A stretch of 64,000 nucleotides of DNA. Origin: Gramella sp. KN1008 (GTDB lineage Bacteria > Bacteroidota > Bacteroidia > Flavobacteriales > Flavobacteriaceae). The translations under genes were made by a program, and so were the position numbers. The notes under the pieces are model-generated. The model was not told the DNA's origin. It saw only the letters and a program-made list of their open reading frames with translations, and searched no databases. The stretch lies in NCBI RefSeq assembly GCF_004332155.1, contig NZ_SJDV01000003.1:248001-312000 (forward strand), written 5' to 3'. This document shows positions 44,739 through 55,176 of the stretch, piece by piece. Within the stretch, counting starts at the first letter, position 1; each line of letters starts with the position of its first letter.

Positions 44739-46601
44739 TTACTTCTTTTGTTTTTTCTGTTGCTCTTCAGCCTGCTCCATCATTTCCTGGAACTTCCTGG
44801 TAAACCTGTTCTGCTTCTTAGGTTTCTTCTTGTTCTCCTGGATCTTTGCGTGGATCTTATCTTCATCGATGATTGCATATTTGATCACTAACATAATCCC
44901 GATTGTAATAAGGTTGGAAGTGAAGTAGTATAGGGATAATCCACTCGCATAGTTATTAAAGAAGAATAGCATGATAAGCGGAGACAGGTACATAAGGAAT
45001 TTCATATTTGGCATTCCCGGTTGCTGACTCGCCTGCATATTCTGCCCGGTGGTCATCATCATATAAATAAAGATCGCTACCGAAGCCAGAATAGGGAAGA
45101 GGCTTACATGGTCTCCATAAAATGGTATATGGAAAGGCAGCTCTACTATAGTATCATAACTGGAAAGGTCGTCTGCCCATAGGAAGCTTTTCTGTCTTAA
45201 CTGAAAAGCACTTGGGAAGAACTGGAATAATGCATAGAAAATAGGGATCTGCATAAGCGCCGGTAAACATCCGCTCATAGGGCTGGCTCCAGCCTTGCTA
45301 TAGAGCTTCATGGTCTCCTGCTGCTTTTTCATCGCATTGTCCTTATACTTTTCATTTATCTCATTGATCTCTGGTCGTAAAACTTTCATCTTCGCCTGAG
45401 ATAGATAAGATTTATAAGTTACCGGAGAAAGCAGGATTCTTACCACGATGGTCATCACAATGATCGCAATACCGTAGCTTGGAAGGAAGCTGCTTAAAAA
45501 TGCAAAGAATGGAATGAAAAGGTATTTGTTGATCCATCCAAAGATCCCCCATCCTAATGGTACGATCTCATCAAGGTTACGTTCGTAGTCGTTCAGGATC
45601 TTATAATCTGTAGGACCATAATACCAGTTCATATTATAATTGAGCTCTCCAGCTTTTAAGTCTAGTGGGATCGTAGAAGCGAATTCTTTAGTATAAACGG
45701 TGTCTACTTCCTCATCTTCAACAAGGTTCTTTGATCTGAACTGTGTAGTTGAAAAAGGTGTATCGGTTAGGAGAATTGAAGTAAAGAAGTGCTGCTTATA
45801 TGCAATATAGCTAACATTCGTGTCTTCATCTTCTTCATTGGAACCCTGGCCAAGGTAATCATCGTCTCCGCCATCATATTCATATATAAGCTCGGTATAA
45901 CGGTTCTCATAGGAAATACTTTTGGCATGTCGGTACCCTTTAAGCTGCCAGTTAAGAACAGGTTTCTGAGCGGTATTTAGAACCCCGGTGAGGCCTTGTG
46001 AACGTATGCTGAAATCCAGCATATATTCGCCCGGTCTCATTGCATATCGGTATTCCAGGTATTCTTCTTCAGAAACCTTTAATTTCATGGAAAGGATCTG
46101 GTTCCCGTTATTCTCGGTTAATTCAGGTTCAAAATAAAGGTTTTCAGTATTCAATGTCCTTCCATCGGTTGTAGAAAGGCTCATGTTCAGGGAAGCATTT
46201 CCATCCTTTACCAGGTAAACAGGTATAGAGTCGTAGGTTTTGAAATTTTTCAACCTTGCTTCTTCAATATACCCTCCTTTATTGGAAACCTTTAATTCGA
46301 GAAGATCATTTTCAATGGTTGTAACGCCACCTTCGGCAGAAGCCAGGGTTGCTGAATAACCAAAAGCCCCAAGTCGGCGCTGAGCATCTGCCAAAGCAGT
46401 AGAGTCATTCTGAACCGATGATCTCGTTTCAGTTTCTTCGTCTGCTACCTCAGGTTGTTCAGGTGCTTCTTCTACCTGTTCGGTTGTAGTTTCTTCAACT
46501 ACCGCTTCGTCTGGTGTATTATTGTAGAGCATCCAGATTAGAATCGCTCCGATGAGTAAAAATCCGATTATGGATTGAACGTCTATTTTCTTTTCTTCCA
46601 T
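44739..46601 (-). CDS. yidC: Membrane protein insertase YidC
   Basis: The 620-residue protein has an N-terminal membrane anchor (about 8-26), an acidic low-complexity linker (EETTTEQVEEAPEQPEVADE), a large periplasmic beta domain (about 85-345) and the conserved five-helix insertase core (from about 365: WGIFGWINKYLFIP, ILLSPVTYKSYLSQAKMKVL, with the groove arginine, and MSGCLPALMQIPIFYALFQFF). The C-terminal tail is basic, as expected for ribosome contact. It inserts membrane proteins alone or with SecYEG. pyrG lies 46 bases upstream. Confidence 0.97.
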   Translation of the reverse strand: MEEKKIDVQSIIGFLLIGAILIWMLYNNTPDEAVVEETTTEQVEEAPEQPEVADEETETRSSVQNDSTALADAQRRLGAFGYSATLASAEGGVTTIENDLLELKVSNKGGYIEEARLKNFKTYDSIPVYLVKDGNASLNMSLSTTDGRTLNTENLYFEPELTENNGNQILSMKLKVSEEEYLEYRYAMRPGEYMLDFSIRSQGLTGVLNTAQKPVLNWQLKGYRHAKSISYENRYTELIYEYDGGDDDYLGQGSNEEDEDTNVSYIAYKQHFFTSILLTDTPFSTTQFRSKNLVEDEEVDTVYTKEFASTIPLDLKAGELNYNMNWYYGPTDYKILNDYERNLDEIVPLGWGIFGWINKYLFIPFFAFLSSFLPSYGIAIIVMTIVVRILLSPVTYKSYLSQAKMKVLRPEINEINEKYKDNAMKKQQETMKLYSKAGASPMSGCLPALMQIPIFYALFQFFPSAFQLRQKSFLWADDLSSYDTIVELPFHIPFYGDHVSLFPILASVAIFIYMMMTTGQNMQASQQPGMPNMKFLMYLSPLIMLFFFNNYASGLSLYYFTSNLITIGIMLVIKYAIIDEDKIHAKIQENKKKPKKQNRFTRKFQEMMEQAEEQQKKQKK

Positions 46602-46647
46602 TATTTAATATTGCTTATGCTTCTTTGGTCAAAAAAACCGCCATTTT

Positions 46648-48315
<1,668 letters not shown>

Positions 48316-48323
48316 TCAGGGCG

Positions 48324-48331
48324 CTAAATTA
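48324..48331 (-). promoter_or_regulatory. -7-like box (minus-strand TAATTTAG) for pyrG
   Basis: TAATTTAG on the minus strand is one mismatch from TAnnTTTG, 35 bases before the pyrG start. Confidence 0.35.
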
Positions 48332-48405
48332 CAAAGAAGAATAGAAAAAGTGGCTATATTGTAATGCTAATATTAAGACCTTCTTAACAGCTTGTCTTTA
48401 TTGGT

Positions 48406-48642
48406 CTAAGGTCTTGGGTATCTATTTCTTATCTGTTTGAGCAGTCCCTCAAGGCCATTGATTTTCAATTCGAATACCTGTTGCATCTGGTTGCCCAGTT
48501 TTCCCGGTGGAAAACCTTTTTGTCTAAACCATACATAATAGGGTTCTGGAATATCAGAAAGATACCTGTCTTTATACCTGCCGAAATGCATTCTGGCATA
48601 AGCAAGTTCCACAAGTTTTTCAGAATCAGGAATTATCTTCAA
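48406..48642 (-). CDS. DUF3820 family small protein
   Basis: The 78-residue protein is a stand-alone DUF3820 domain: MHFGRYKDRYLSDIPEPYYVWF (residues 18-39) matches the family core, and a basic C-terminus (KQIRNRYPRP) follows. The family is named for a putative quorum-sensing-linked virulence factor in Pseudomonas, but its function is unknown to me; the core resembles a nucleic-acid-associated module because it also occurs fused to the exonuclease at 10958. It overlaps the upstream response regulator gene by 17 bases. Confidence 0.86.
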   Translation of the reverse strand: MKIIPDSEKLVELAYARMHFGRYKDRYLSDIPEPYYVWFRQKGFPPGKLGNQMQQVFELKINGLEGLLKQIRNRYPRP

Positions 48643-49009
48643 TCTTTGCCCAAATTAGATCTGAAATTTCATTGAATTTTTTCTTGTTCATGGGTTTAAC
48701 CATGTATTTGATCACACAGGAATACTCCTTTGCTTTCTTACGGTCCACTTTACTGGTGCTCGAAGTTAAGACAATAATATTGTGATGCACCTTCCTTGTT
48801 TTGAGCTCGGCAAGAAATTCCAATCCGCTCATTTCAGGCATATTCAGATCGAGGAAGACCAGGGAGTTCTCATCTTCTTTAATGGAATCCAGAGCTTCTA
48901 CGGGATCTGTGAATTCTATGATTTCTCCCTTAAAGCCTTCAAGTTCAAGGAGTTTTCTAGTTATAAAATTTGCTATGGGTTGGTCATCTACCAAATAGAC
49001 CTTGTTCAT
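48626..49009 (-). CDS. Stand-alone response regulator receiver protein
   Basis: The 127-residue protein is a single receiver domain with no output domain. Asp8 and Asp9 form the acidic pocket, Asp54 (VFLDLNMPEM) is the phosphoacceptor, Thr82/Ser83 and Lys105 (VKPMN) complete the site. It resembles CheY-like regulators that act by protein contact. The partner kinase is not obvious, but a short frame just upstream (49013-49135) could be a kinase remnant. The Hpt protein at 12355 could in principle phosphorylate it. Confidence 0.9.
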   Translation of the reverse strand: MNKVYLVDDQPIANFITRKLLELEGFKGEIIEFTDPVEALDSIKEDENSLVFLDLNMPEMSGLEFLAELKTRKVHHNIIVLTSSTSKVDRKKAKEYSCVIKYMVKPMNKKKFNEISDLIWAKIEDNS

Positions 49010-49012
49010 ATC

Positions 49013-49135
49013 CTACTCTTCTATTTGAAGCTTCTCCTTTACTAAAGACAATTCTTGGAGCTCAATTATTTCAATTGACCCGCCGGAAGCTTCCTTAAAG
49101 CTGCACCTTGATTCAGATTTGGTTAGCATTTGCAT
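49013..49135 (-). pseudogene. Short open frame upstream of the response regulator, possible remnant
   Basis: On the minus strand a 40-codon frame (starting MQMLTKSESRCSF, ending KEKLQIEE) stops three bases before the response regulator start. Without a start codon it can be followed upstream for another 25 codons, where it reads a hydrophobic stretch (FIFTLIEAIILTVMQM). This could be the tail of a truncated membrane protein such as a sensor kinase, or a small real gene translationally coupled to the regulator. I cannot recognise a family. Confidence 0.35.
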
Positions 49136-49348
49136 TACGGTAAGGATTATAGCTTCAATAAGCGTAAAGATGAAATTTAATTTTCTATAATAGCTAAGAT
49201 TTTTTTCAATTTAACTAAAATAATCCTTTTCATACAAATCCTATAGAATCAATGTAGGAATTAAATTACTTTTTAGCTCGTTAAATATTTTGTAACGATC
49301 ATAGGCCTTCAAGGATGTCTTCTTAGTTTTAGACTCTAAAAAAGAAAG
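49136..49348. other. Intergenic region upstream of the GH3 gene
   Basis: AT-rich sequence with no gene on either strand beyond the possible remnant next to it (49013-49135). The divergent GH3 and regulator promoters should lie here. A T-rich box (TAGTTTTA near 49325) could be a poor -7 element for the GH3 gene; nothing stronger was seen. Confidence 0.45.
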
Positions 49349-50884
49349 ATGGCGATATTCGGGTCAATTATAAAAAGTCTTATCGATTTAAAGGAAAGTC
49401 TCACCCCAGACGGCGATCCTAATCAGGATCAGGAAGAGGTATTAAGAAGCCTTCTGAAAAAAGCTAAGAATACGGCCTTTGGCAAATATTACGATTTTGA
49501 AACAATACTGCAAGCTGATGATATTAGGCAGAGCTTTGCCAGTAAAGTACCTTTTTTTGATTATAATAAGATTGATAAGGAATGGTGGCACAAGTATCAC
49601 CAGGGGGAGAACGATGTAACCTGGCCGGGAAGACCTCCTTATTTTGCATTGAGTTCCGGTACTACAGGGAAAAGTAGCAAAAGGATACCTGTTACCGATG
49701 ATATGCTGGAATCAATAAGAAAAGCCGGTATCAAGCAGATAAGTGCTCTCAGTAATTTTGAGTTACCTCCCGATTTTTTTGAAAAAGAGATTATGATGCT
49801 GGGAAGTTCAACCGATTTACAGAAGGAAGGGGATCACAAAGAGGGAGAAATAAGTGGGATAAGTGCCAGCAACATACCTTCCTGGTTCAGAGGTTATTAT
49901 AAGCCCGGCGAAGAGATAGCAAAGATCGATGAATGGGACGAGAGAGTACAGAAGATCGCGGAGAATGCAAGTAACTGGGATATTGGCGCATTAAGCGGAA
50001 TTCCGTCCTGGATGGAACTTATGCTTAAAAGGGTTATAGAATATAATAACCTGAATAATATTCACGAGATATGGCCCAATCTTCAGGTGTATGCTTCGGG
50101 AGGGGTGGCTTTTGAGCCCTATGAAAAGAGCTTCGAGAAATTATGGGGTAAACCAGTACAGGTAATCGATACTTATCTGGCTTCAGAAGGTTTTCTCGCG
50201 ATACAGAATAGGCCCGAAACCCATGCTATGAAACTCATCCTTGATAATGGAGTCTATTTTGAGTTTGTTCCTTTTAAACCTGAATATATAAATCAGGATG
50301 GTTCCATCACCGTTGATGCACCGGTGATCCCGCTGGCCGATGTAAAGGAGGAAGAAGAATACGTCTTACTGATCTCCACCGTTAGTGGAGCGTGGAGATA
50401 TATTATTGGAGACACCATTAAATTTACCGATAAGGAAAAGTATGAGATCCGGATCACTGGAAGAACAAAGTTCTTTCTTAATGTGGTGGGGTCGCAACTT
50501 TCGGTAAATAAAATGAACGATGCCGTAAAGGAACTGGAAGATACATTCGATATGCGCATTCCAGAATTCGTGGTCGCCGCCAGGAGAGGAGAAGATGGCG
50601 AATATTATCATTTCTGGTATCTGGGAACTGAAGATAAAAAGGATGAAGCAGCACTGGCAGAAGCCCTGGATGAATCACTCCAGGAAGCTAATAAAAATTA
50701 TAAGGTAGCTCGTTCCAAGGCTCTGCATGGAGTTAAGGTGAAACTGGTAAATCCTAACATGTTCCATGAATGGAATGCAGCGAATAAGAAAAAAGGGGGA
50801 CAGGTTAAAATGGAGAAGGTTATGAATGAAGAAAAGTTCGGGGAATGGGAAAAATTCGTTCAGGAAAATTCCGGAAAAATTTAG
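49349..50884 (+). CDS. GH3-family acyl-acid amido synthetase-like protein
   Basis: The 511-residue protein belongs to the GH3 family, best known from plants, where it adenylates a carboxylic acid and couples it to an amino acid. The adenylate motifs are visible: YFALSSGTTGKSSKRIPVT (P-loop like), VYASGGVAFEPYEKSF, and DTYLASEGFLAIQ. Bacterial members are widespread in Bacteroidota but their substrates are unknown. The C-terminal domain (about 390-511) is intact, with a basic end. It overlaps the zincin gene on the opposite strand by four bases. Confidence 0.9.
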   Translation: MAIFGSIIKSLIDLKESLTPDGDPNQDQEEVLRSLLKKAKNTAFGKYYDFETILQADDIRQSFASKVPFFDYNKIDKEWWHKYHQGENDVTWPGRPPYFALSSGTTGKSSKRIPVTDDMLESIRKAGIKQISALSNFELPPDFFEKEIMMLGSSTDLQKEGDHKEGEISGISASNIPSWFRGYYKPGEEIAKIDEWDERVQKIAENASNWDIGALSGIPSWMELMLKRVIEYNNLNNIHEIWPNLQVYASGGVAFEPYEKSFEKLWGKPVQVIDTYLASEGFLAIQNRPETHAMKLILDNGVYFEFVPFKPEYINQDGSITVDAPVIPLADVKEEEEYVLLISTVSGAWRYIIGDTIKFTDKEKYEIRITGRTKFFLNVVGSQLSVNKMNDAVKELEDTFDMRIPEFVVAARRGEDGEYYHFWYLGTEDKKDEAALAEALDESLQEANKNYKVARSKALHGVKVKLVNPNMFHEWNAANKKKGGQVKMEKVMNEEKFGEWEKFVQENSGKI

Positions 50885-51543
50885 TGGGTCGTTTCTTCGT
50901 GAATTTCATCGATCAAGACCATGATCTCCTCCTGCGAGAGATAAAGATCTTCAATACGTGCTTTGTAAATGTCTGATAGCCGGGAATGGTTGAGAATAAA
51001 ATCCTTGGTTGCGATGATCTGTTCACCCAGACCATGGTTTACCGCATAAGTATCGGCAGCCCTTTCGGCTTCCCTGATATAGTTATCTGAAGTTATATAT
51101 TTCAAGCCAAACCAGATAAGACCCAGTGCCGACCTGTCACGATAGTCCATGATGTGCCCAAGTTCATGGCCAATCCAGCCTATAAGTACTTCAGATGGTA
51201 CCATACTTATATCCAACTTTTCATCTTCTATACTAAACTCTTCGTTTATAAGGATAAGATAACTTCGGTTTTCCTTTTTTTTAAAAAGGCCTCCTAGTTT
51301 GGGCTGGGCCTGCATAAAGGATTTTTTGATATTCTTTTTGAAACGAAATTCTATGGGAGTATCCTTTAATTCCGGATAATGCGATAGAGCCACATAGGCC
51401 TCGCGCCAGATAGTATCCGGAACAATCTTATTATTAAATTTAAGGCTGTCTTTTTGTTGCATGGATGGCTGCTGGGAATAACAGGCGGGTAGCACTATAA
51501 AAAAAATAAATAATAGATATGTTTTTCTAAGTATGCCTGTCAT
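50881..51543 (-). CDS. Lipoprotein zinc metallopeptidase (HELGH)
   Basis: The 220-residue protein has a lipoprotein signal (LPAC, Cys21) and one zincin motif, HELGH, with His126, Glu127 and His130 (WIGHELGHIMDYRDR). A downstream EAERAADTYAV (158-168) supplies Glu158 or Glu160 as third ligand, as in gluzincins of the M48 type. Without the usual transmembrane helices of M48 it is probably a periplasmic, membrane-anchored peptidase. Substrate unknown. It converges on the GH3 gene. Confidence 0.82.
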   Translation of the reverse strand: MTGILRKTYLLFIFFIVLPACYSQQPSMQQKDSLKFNNKIVPDTIWREAYVALSHYPELKDTPIEFRFKKNIKKSFMQAQPKLGGLFKKKENRSYLILINEEFSIEDEKLDISMVPSEVLIGWIGHELGHIMDYRDRSALGLIWFGLKYITSDNYIREAERAADTYAVNHGLGEQIIATKDFILNHSRLSDIYKARIEDLYLSQEEIMVLIDEIHEETTH

Positions 51544-51640
51544 ATGATTTCATTGTTTTCTAAATTACAACAAAATTGATGCCTCTAAAAGTCTTATATT
51601 TTAAAATAGACTTAAAATATGCGAAGATTAGAAATAAAAA

Positions 51641-51662
51641 AAGCAGGTTGGATAACCTGCTT
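51641..51662 (-). terminator. Intrinsic terminator after the DUF4168 gene
   Basis: AAGCAGGTT (51641-51649) pairs with 51654-51662 around GGAT. On the minus strand it is followed by seven T. It lies 29 bases after the DUF4168 stop codon. Confidence 0.9.
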
Positions 51663-51690
51663 TTTACAAAATCTATTTAAGATTTAAGTC

Positions 51691-52161
51691 TTAGCCTTTC
51701 ATAATAGCCTGCAATCTCTGCTGCAACTGAGCATCGGTTCTAAGAGCCATAGCTAACTGCTGATATCGCTGCATGCTAAGATCACTTTCCTTTATAAGGT
51801 CTTCCATTCTTTTCTGAAATTTTGGCTGCATACTTTCAAGTTCGGCAACCACCAGTTCATACTTTTTCTCCTCCTCATCAGTGGTTTCCACTTCTTTTTC
51901 AGGGTCCATTTTTGCCTGGTGGATCTCATTGAATCTTTGAAGTTCAAAACTCTCTTCCTCCACGGCCTGGATCATCTTTTGCTGCGCTTCCTGATTTACC
52001 ATTCGCATCTTTTGAAATACCTGGGCAAATTCGGTAAGTTCTTCATCACTCACTTCGATCTTTTCCTTTTGTTGTGGTAACTGAGGGGTTTGAGCCATTA
52101 CTGAGGCACTTCCCATTATGAATACCAAAAGCAGACTGCTGAATAATTTCGTCAATTTCAT
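51691..52161 (-). CDS. DUF4168 family exported protein
   Basis: The 156-residue protein has a signal peptide (about 1-23, ending SVMAQ) and a helical, Gln/Glu-rich DUF4168 domain (about 38-155). The C-terminal half (QRYQQLAMALRTDAQLQQRLQ) is the most conserved part of the family, which is found across bacteria without a known role. The high charge and predicted helices suggest a periplasmic chaperone-like or coiled structure. Monocistronic. Confidence 0.85.
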   Translation of the reverse strand: MKLTKLFSSLLLVFIMGSASVMAQTPQLPQQKEKIEVSDEELTEFAQVFQKMRMVNQEAQQKMIQAVEEESFELQRFNEIHQAKMDPEKEVETTDEEEKKYELVVAELESMQPKFQKRMEDLIKESDLSMQRYQQLAMALRTDAQLQQRLQAIMKG

Positions 52162-52296
52162 ATTTTATCTTTTCAATTTTGAAGCGCGTAAGCTATAGTT
52201 ATGTGCTTCCAAAACCAAAGCTTTAAGAAACTGAAAAAGGTAATTAATAAAACCTTAACATTTGAATGGAAAAGCTGTTAAATCATTTCGTGCGTC

Positions 52297-52899
52297 TTAA
52301 GCCACTATCCTTATGATCTCTCCGTTAGGTATTCCGAGAACGGATTTTTTGTATCCGTCTACCACCTTATACATAGGAACAGGAGTATGGCCTGGAAAGT
52401 AATCTTCATATTTTTCCCTGGCATCTTCCACAAGATCAGCTGAAACAGCATTGATTCGGTGGCCGTTTTCCAATTCAAGAGATACTGCTTTTACAAAACT
52501 GTGAAGCCCTCCATTTACCATGGCGGCACTGGTGGTTTTGTCTACCGGATGATCTGCCAGTATTCCTGTTGTAAGCGTAAAAGAACCACCCGGATTCAGA
52601 TAATTCCTGCCTATACTCACCAGGTTAACCTGCCCCATCAGCTTGCTTTTAATGCCTATATAGAAATCCTCTTCTCTGAGGTCTTCAAAATTATCCCATT
52701 TGGCCTCACCGGCGATGCACACAATGGCATCCACTTTTCCCAATTTTTCGAACATACTTTGGATAGAGCCTAAATCTGAGATATCTACCTGGATCTCACC
52801 ACTTGTCTTTCCAACTTTGATAACCTCATTCTTTTTAGATAGTTCTTCGGTAACTTTTCTACCAATGGTGCCACTGGCTCCGATGATCAAAATTTTCAT
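52297..52899 (-). CDS. Short-chain dehydrogenase/reductase family protein
   Basis: The 200-residue protein has the NADP-binding Rossmann start KILIIGASGTIGRKV and the VDAIVCIAGEA block. The usual YxxxK active-site pair is not visible: the segment reads SAAMVNGGLHSFVKAVSLEL, so Tyr is replaced by Met. This agrees with a short SDR subgroup whose active site is altered. Catalysis by the classical mechanism is uncertain. It lies four bases downstream of the DUF1801 gene. Confidence 0.83.
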   Translation of the reverse strand: MKILIIGASGTIGRKVTEELSKKNEVIKVGKTSGEIQVDISDLGSIQSMFEKLGKVDAIVCIAGEAKWDNFEDLREEDFYIGIKSKLMGQVNLVSIGRNYLNPGGSFTLTTGILADHPVDKTTSAAMVNGGLHSFVKAVSLELENGHRINAVSADLVEDAREKYEDYFPGHTPVPMYKVVDGYKKSVLGIPNGEIIRIVA

Positions 52900-52903
52900 A
52901 TAT

Positions 52904-53362
52904 TTATTTTCTTTTTATGCTTTTTTCATACAACTCTATCCATTCCTGGGGAGTGATTTTTGTTGCCAGTTCACCAATAACATCAATTGGGATCTCATCA
53001 GTTTTTTTGAATCGTATACAGCTTTTTCCCATATCGGGGTTTTTACCTGTTTCTTCTTTGTACGTTTTAATGAACCCATCATAAAGTTCGGGGTTAGCAT
53101 AGACACCGGAATGATAAAGTGCAATATAATTCTTCTGGCAAGCCAGATTCATAAATGGAAGCGGAAGTCTGGGGTCGCAATGATAACCTGCGGGATAAAG
53201 GGTATGAGGAACAACATAACCTATCATTCCATAACTAATCCTCTCATGAAATCCTTCAGGCAAATTATCTTTGATGATTGATCTTAATTTAGATATGGCT
53301 TCCTTTTTTTCTTCAGGAACTTTGCTGATATATTCTTCAGGAGAATTGGCTTCGATCTTCAT
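52904..53362 (-). CDS. DUF1801 (YdhG-like) family protein
   Basis: The 152-residue cytoplasmic protein matches DUF1801: SPEEYISKVPEEKKEAISKLR at the start, ERISYGMIGYV in the middle and FKKTDEIPIDVIGELATKITPQEWIELYE at the end. The fold is related to the iron-chaperone/frataxin-like group, but the role is not established. It is co-transcribed with the SDR gene (four-base gap). Confidence 0.86.
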   Translation of the reverse strand: MKIEANSPEEYISKVPEEKKEAISKLRSIIKDNLPEGFHERISYGMIGYVVPHTLYPAGYHCDPRLPLPFMNLACQKNYIALYHSGVYANPELYDGFIKTYKEETGKNPDMGKSCIRFKKTDEIPIDVIGELATKITPQEWIELYEKSIKRK

Positions 53363-53420
53363 CCTTATATTTATTGAATGATTCCTGCCTAATTTAATCT
53401 TTTAAATAAATAAAATGATG

Positions 53421-53825
53421 CTATAAACGTACATATTCATTTTGAAAGCAGTCATAGCATTCATCGAACAGAATAAGATTTCCATTACGAAATTCGAAAG
53501 ACTGCTTTTTGCCAGTTTCATAGATTATAAGAGGAACATCCTCTGTAGTTCTAATAGACTTGCCCATTATTATGCGATATTTGGTTTTTTCTAATTCTTT
53601 TCCATTTTTTGAACTGATGAAATCTTCTTTTCTGAATTCTATCACAAACTTATCATCATTTTCATCATATTCTGTTGTGGTTCCTTCAAAGCCTCCGGAG
53701 ATTTTGATAAGTCGCCAACTTCCAAGAAGTTCTTCTTCCGAAAGATTCTTTATTTCAGGTCCACTATTAATGGAACAGGAAGAAATAATAATTGAAAAAA
53801 GTAAAATGCCGATAAAATTCCTCAT
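53421..53825 (-). CDS. Lipocalin-like lipoprotein
   Basis: The protein starts best at the ATG at 53825 (134 residues), giving a lipoprotein signal ending ISSC (Cys17); an in-frame ATG at 53846 would add seven charged residues. The mature part looks like a lipocalin-type barrel (ELLGSWRLIKISGG opens it). Two cysteines near the C-terminus (DECYDC) are notable and could bind metal or form a disulfide. No function can be given. Monocistronic. Confidence 0.72.
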   Translation of the reverse strand: MRNFIGILLFSIIISSCSINSGPEIKNLSEEELLGSWRLIKISGGFEGTTTEYDENDDKFVIEFRKEDFISSKNGKELEKTKYRIIMGKSIRTTEDVPLIIYETGKKQSFEFRNGNLILFDECYDCFQNEYVRL

Positions 53826-53943
53826 GTACTTAAATTTTATTTTCACTTAAAAGATGATAGCCGCTCAAAAAGGTTGCTTAAAATTCCTGTAAAAAATTAT
53901 AATTTTCTAAGAAATGACCTTTACTTCACATATTGTGAGGGTT

Positions 53944-55131
53944 TTACGTTAGTCTTTTTTCGGAGAGCAAACCGATTAGGCCCAATACCGGACCAAACGC
54001 CAGAAAAATGAATAAAAATATAGGAGATATATTCAGTATTAAAAAGTTAAGTAATTGAATGCTCAGAATGGTAATGGAAAAGCCAATACAGTTAACAATT
54101 GTCAGGGCGGTACCCCGGGATTCCGGAGGTGTGTTTTGGGCGACCAGGGTAGAAAACAGAGGAGAGTCTGCTACTACTACCAGTCCCCAGAAACTAAGGA
54201 AAGTAATTAGCAGAACCTGGGAGTTCAGCAGGAATACCAGGGGAGATATAAGACAGCACAAGCCTGAAAAAAACAGGGCCGAACCCGCCGTTCTTTTCGT
54301 TCCGAGCTTTTCTGCAATATAGCCTCCAATTATACAGGCCAGCCCTCCCAGACCTATGATGAAGAACGAAACAAGCGAGACGCTGAATTTGGTTCCCGGA
54401 TTTATTAGCTGATAATAATTAAGTATTGCCGGAGTAAATGCCCAGAATGCATATAATTCCCACATATGCCCAAAATAACCGAATGCCGCAGCTCGAAAAC
54501 TACGATTTTGAAAAACCTTGTAAGCTAGTCCTAAATCGGCCTTCTGTCTTTTGGAACGATAAGGGCCATCAGGTATCAGGAACCAAATCAAAAACCCTCC
54601 TAGTACTGCCAGAATAGAAGTAAAGATGATGACAGATCTCCAGTTTAACAGGATACTTCCTGAGACCTCTTTCAGTAGATGCGGAAAAGCGGTACCTATA
54701 ACCAGGGCACCTACCAAATAACCAAGAGATCTTCCCAGGCCTTTGTCAAAATAATCAGCCGCTATTTTCATGCCTACGGGGTAGATCCCTGCCAGTGAAA
54801 AACCGGTTAAAAAACGGAATAGCAATAAACTGAGCAGATTGTTGTTTTCCAATAATATTCCCAGGTTAAAGATGGCGCCGAATATTGCACATGTGAAAAA
54901 CACCTTAGAGGGAGAAAATCTGTCTGAAATAGTTAAAAAAGCAAAACTTAATGTTCCCAGAATAAAGCCAAATTGTACTGCAGAGGTAAGATGGCCCAGG
55001 GCTTCTTTATTCAGGTCAAAACTTAGAAGGAGATCGTTCATTACTCCATTTCCTGCAAACCAGAGCGAGGTGCAACAGAACTGTGCAATAACAATAACAG
55101 GTAATATTCTACGAGCTGCTTTCAATACCAA
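53944..55131 (-). CDS. Major facilitator superfamily transporter
   Basis: The 395-residue protein has about 12 hydrophobic segments and MFS features: the N-terminal FAGNGVMNDLL loop, a DRFSPSK motif A equivalent between helices 2 and 3, and a second copy (AEKLGTKRTAG) between helices 8 and 9. The type of substrate cannot be given. It converges with no gene and is separated from the S9 peptidase gene by 45 bases on the same strand, so the two may be co-transcribed. Confidence 0.88.
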   Translation of the reverse strand: MVLKAARRILPVIVIAQFCCTSLWFAGNGVMNDLLLSFDLNKEALGHLTSAVQFGFILGTLSFAFLTISDRFSPSKVFFTCAIFGAIFNLGILLENNNLLSLLLFRFLTGFSLAGIYPVGMKIAADYFDKGLGRSLGYLVGALVIGTAFPHLLKEVSGSILLNWRSVIIFTSILAVLGGFLIWFLIPDGPYRSKRQKADLGLAYKVFQNRSFRAAAFGYFGHMWELYAFWAFTPAILNYYQLINPGTKFSVSLVSFFIIGLGGLACIIGGYIAEKLGTKRTAGSALFFSGLCCLISPLVFLLNSQVLLITFLSFWGLVVVADSPLFSTLVAQNTPPESRGTALTIVNCIGFSITILSIQLLNFLILNISPIFLFIFLAFGPVLGLIGLLSEKRLT

Positions 55132-55176
55132 GTTTCTTATAGAATACTACCTGTTTCATATGGCAATTATACTAAT

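Noticed and set aside
53846..53943. Weak hairpin TTCACATATTGTGAG before the MFS gene end
   Set aside because: The stem is only five base pairs with no T-run, so it is not supportable as a terminator.
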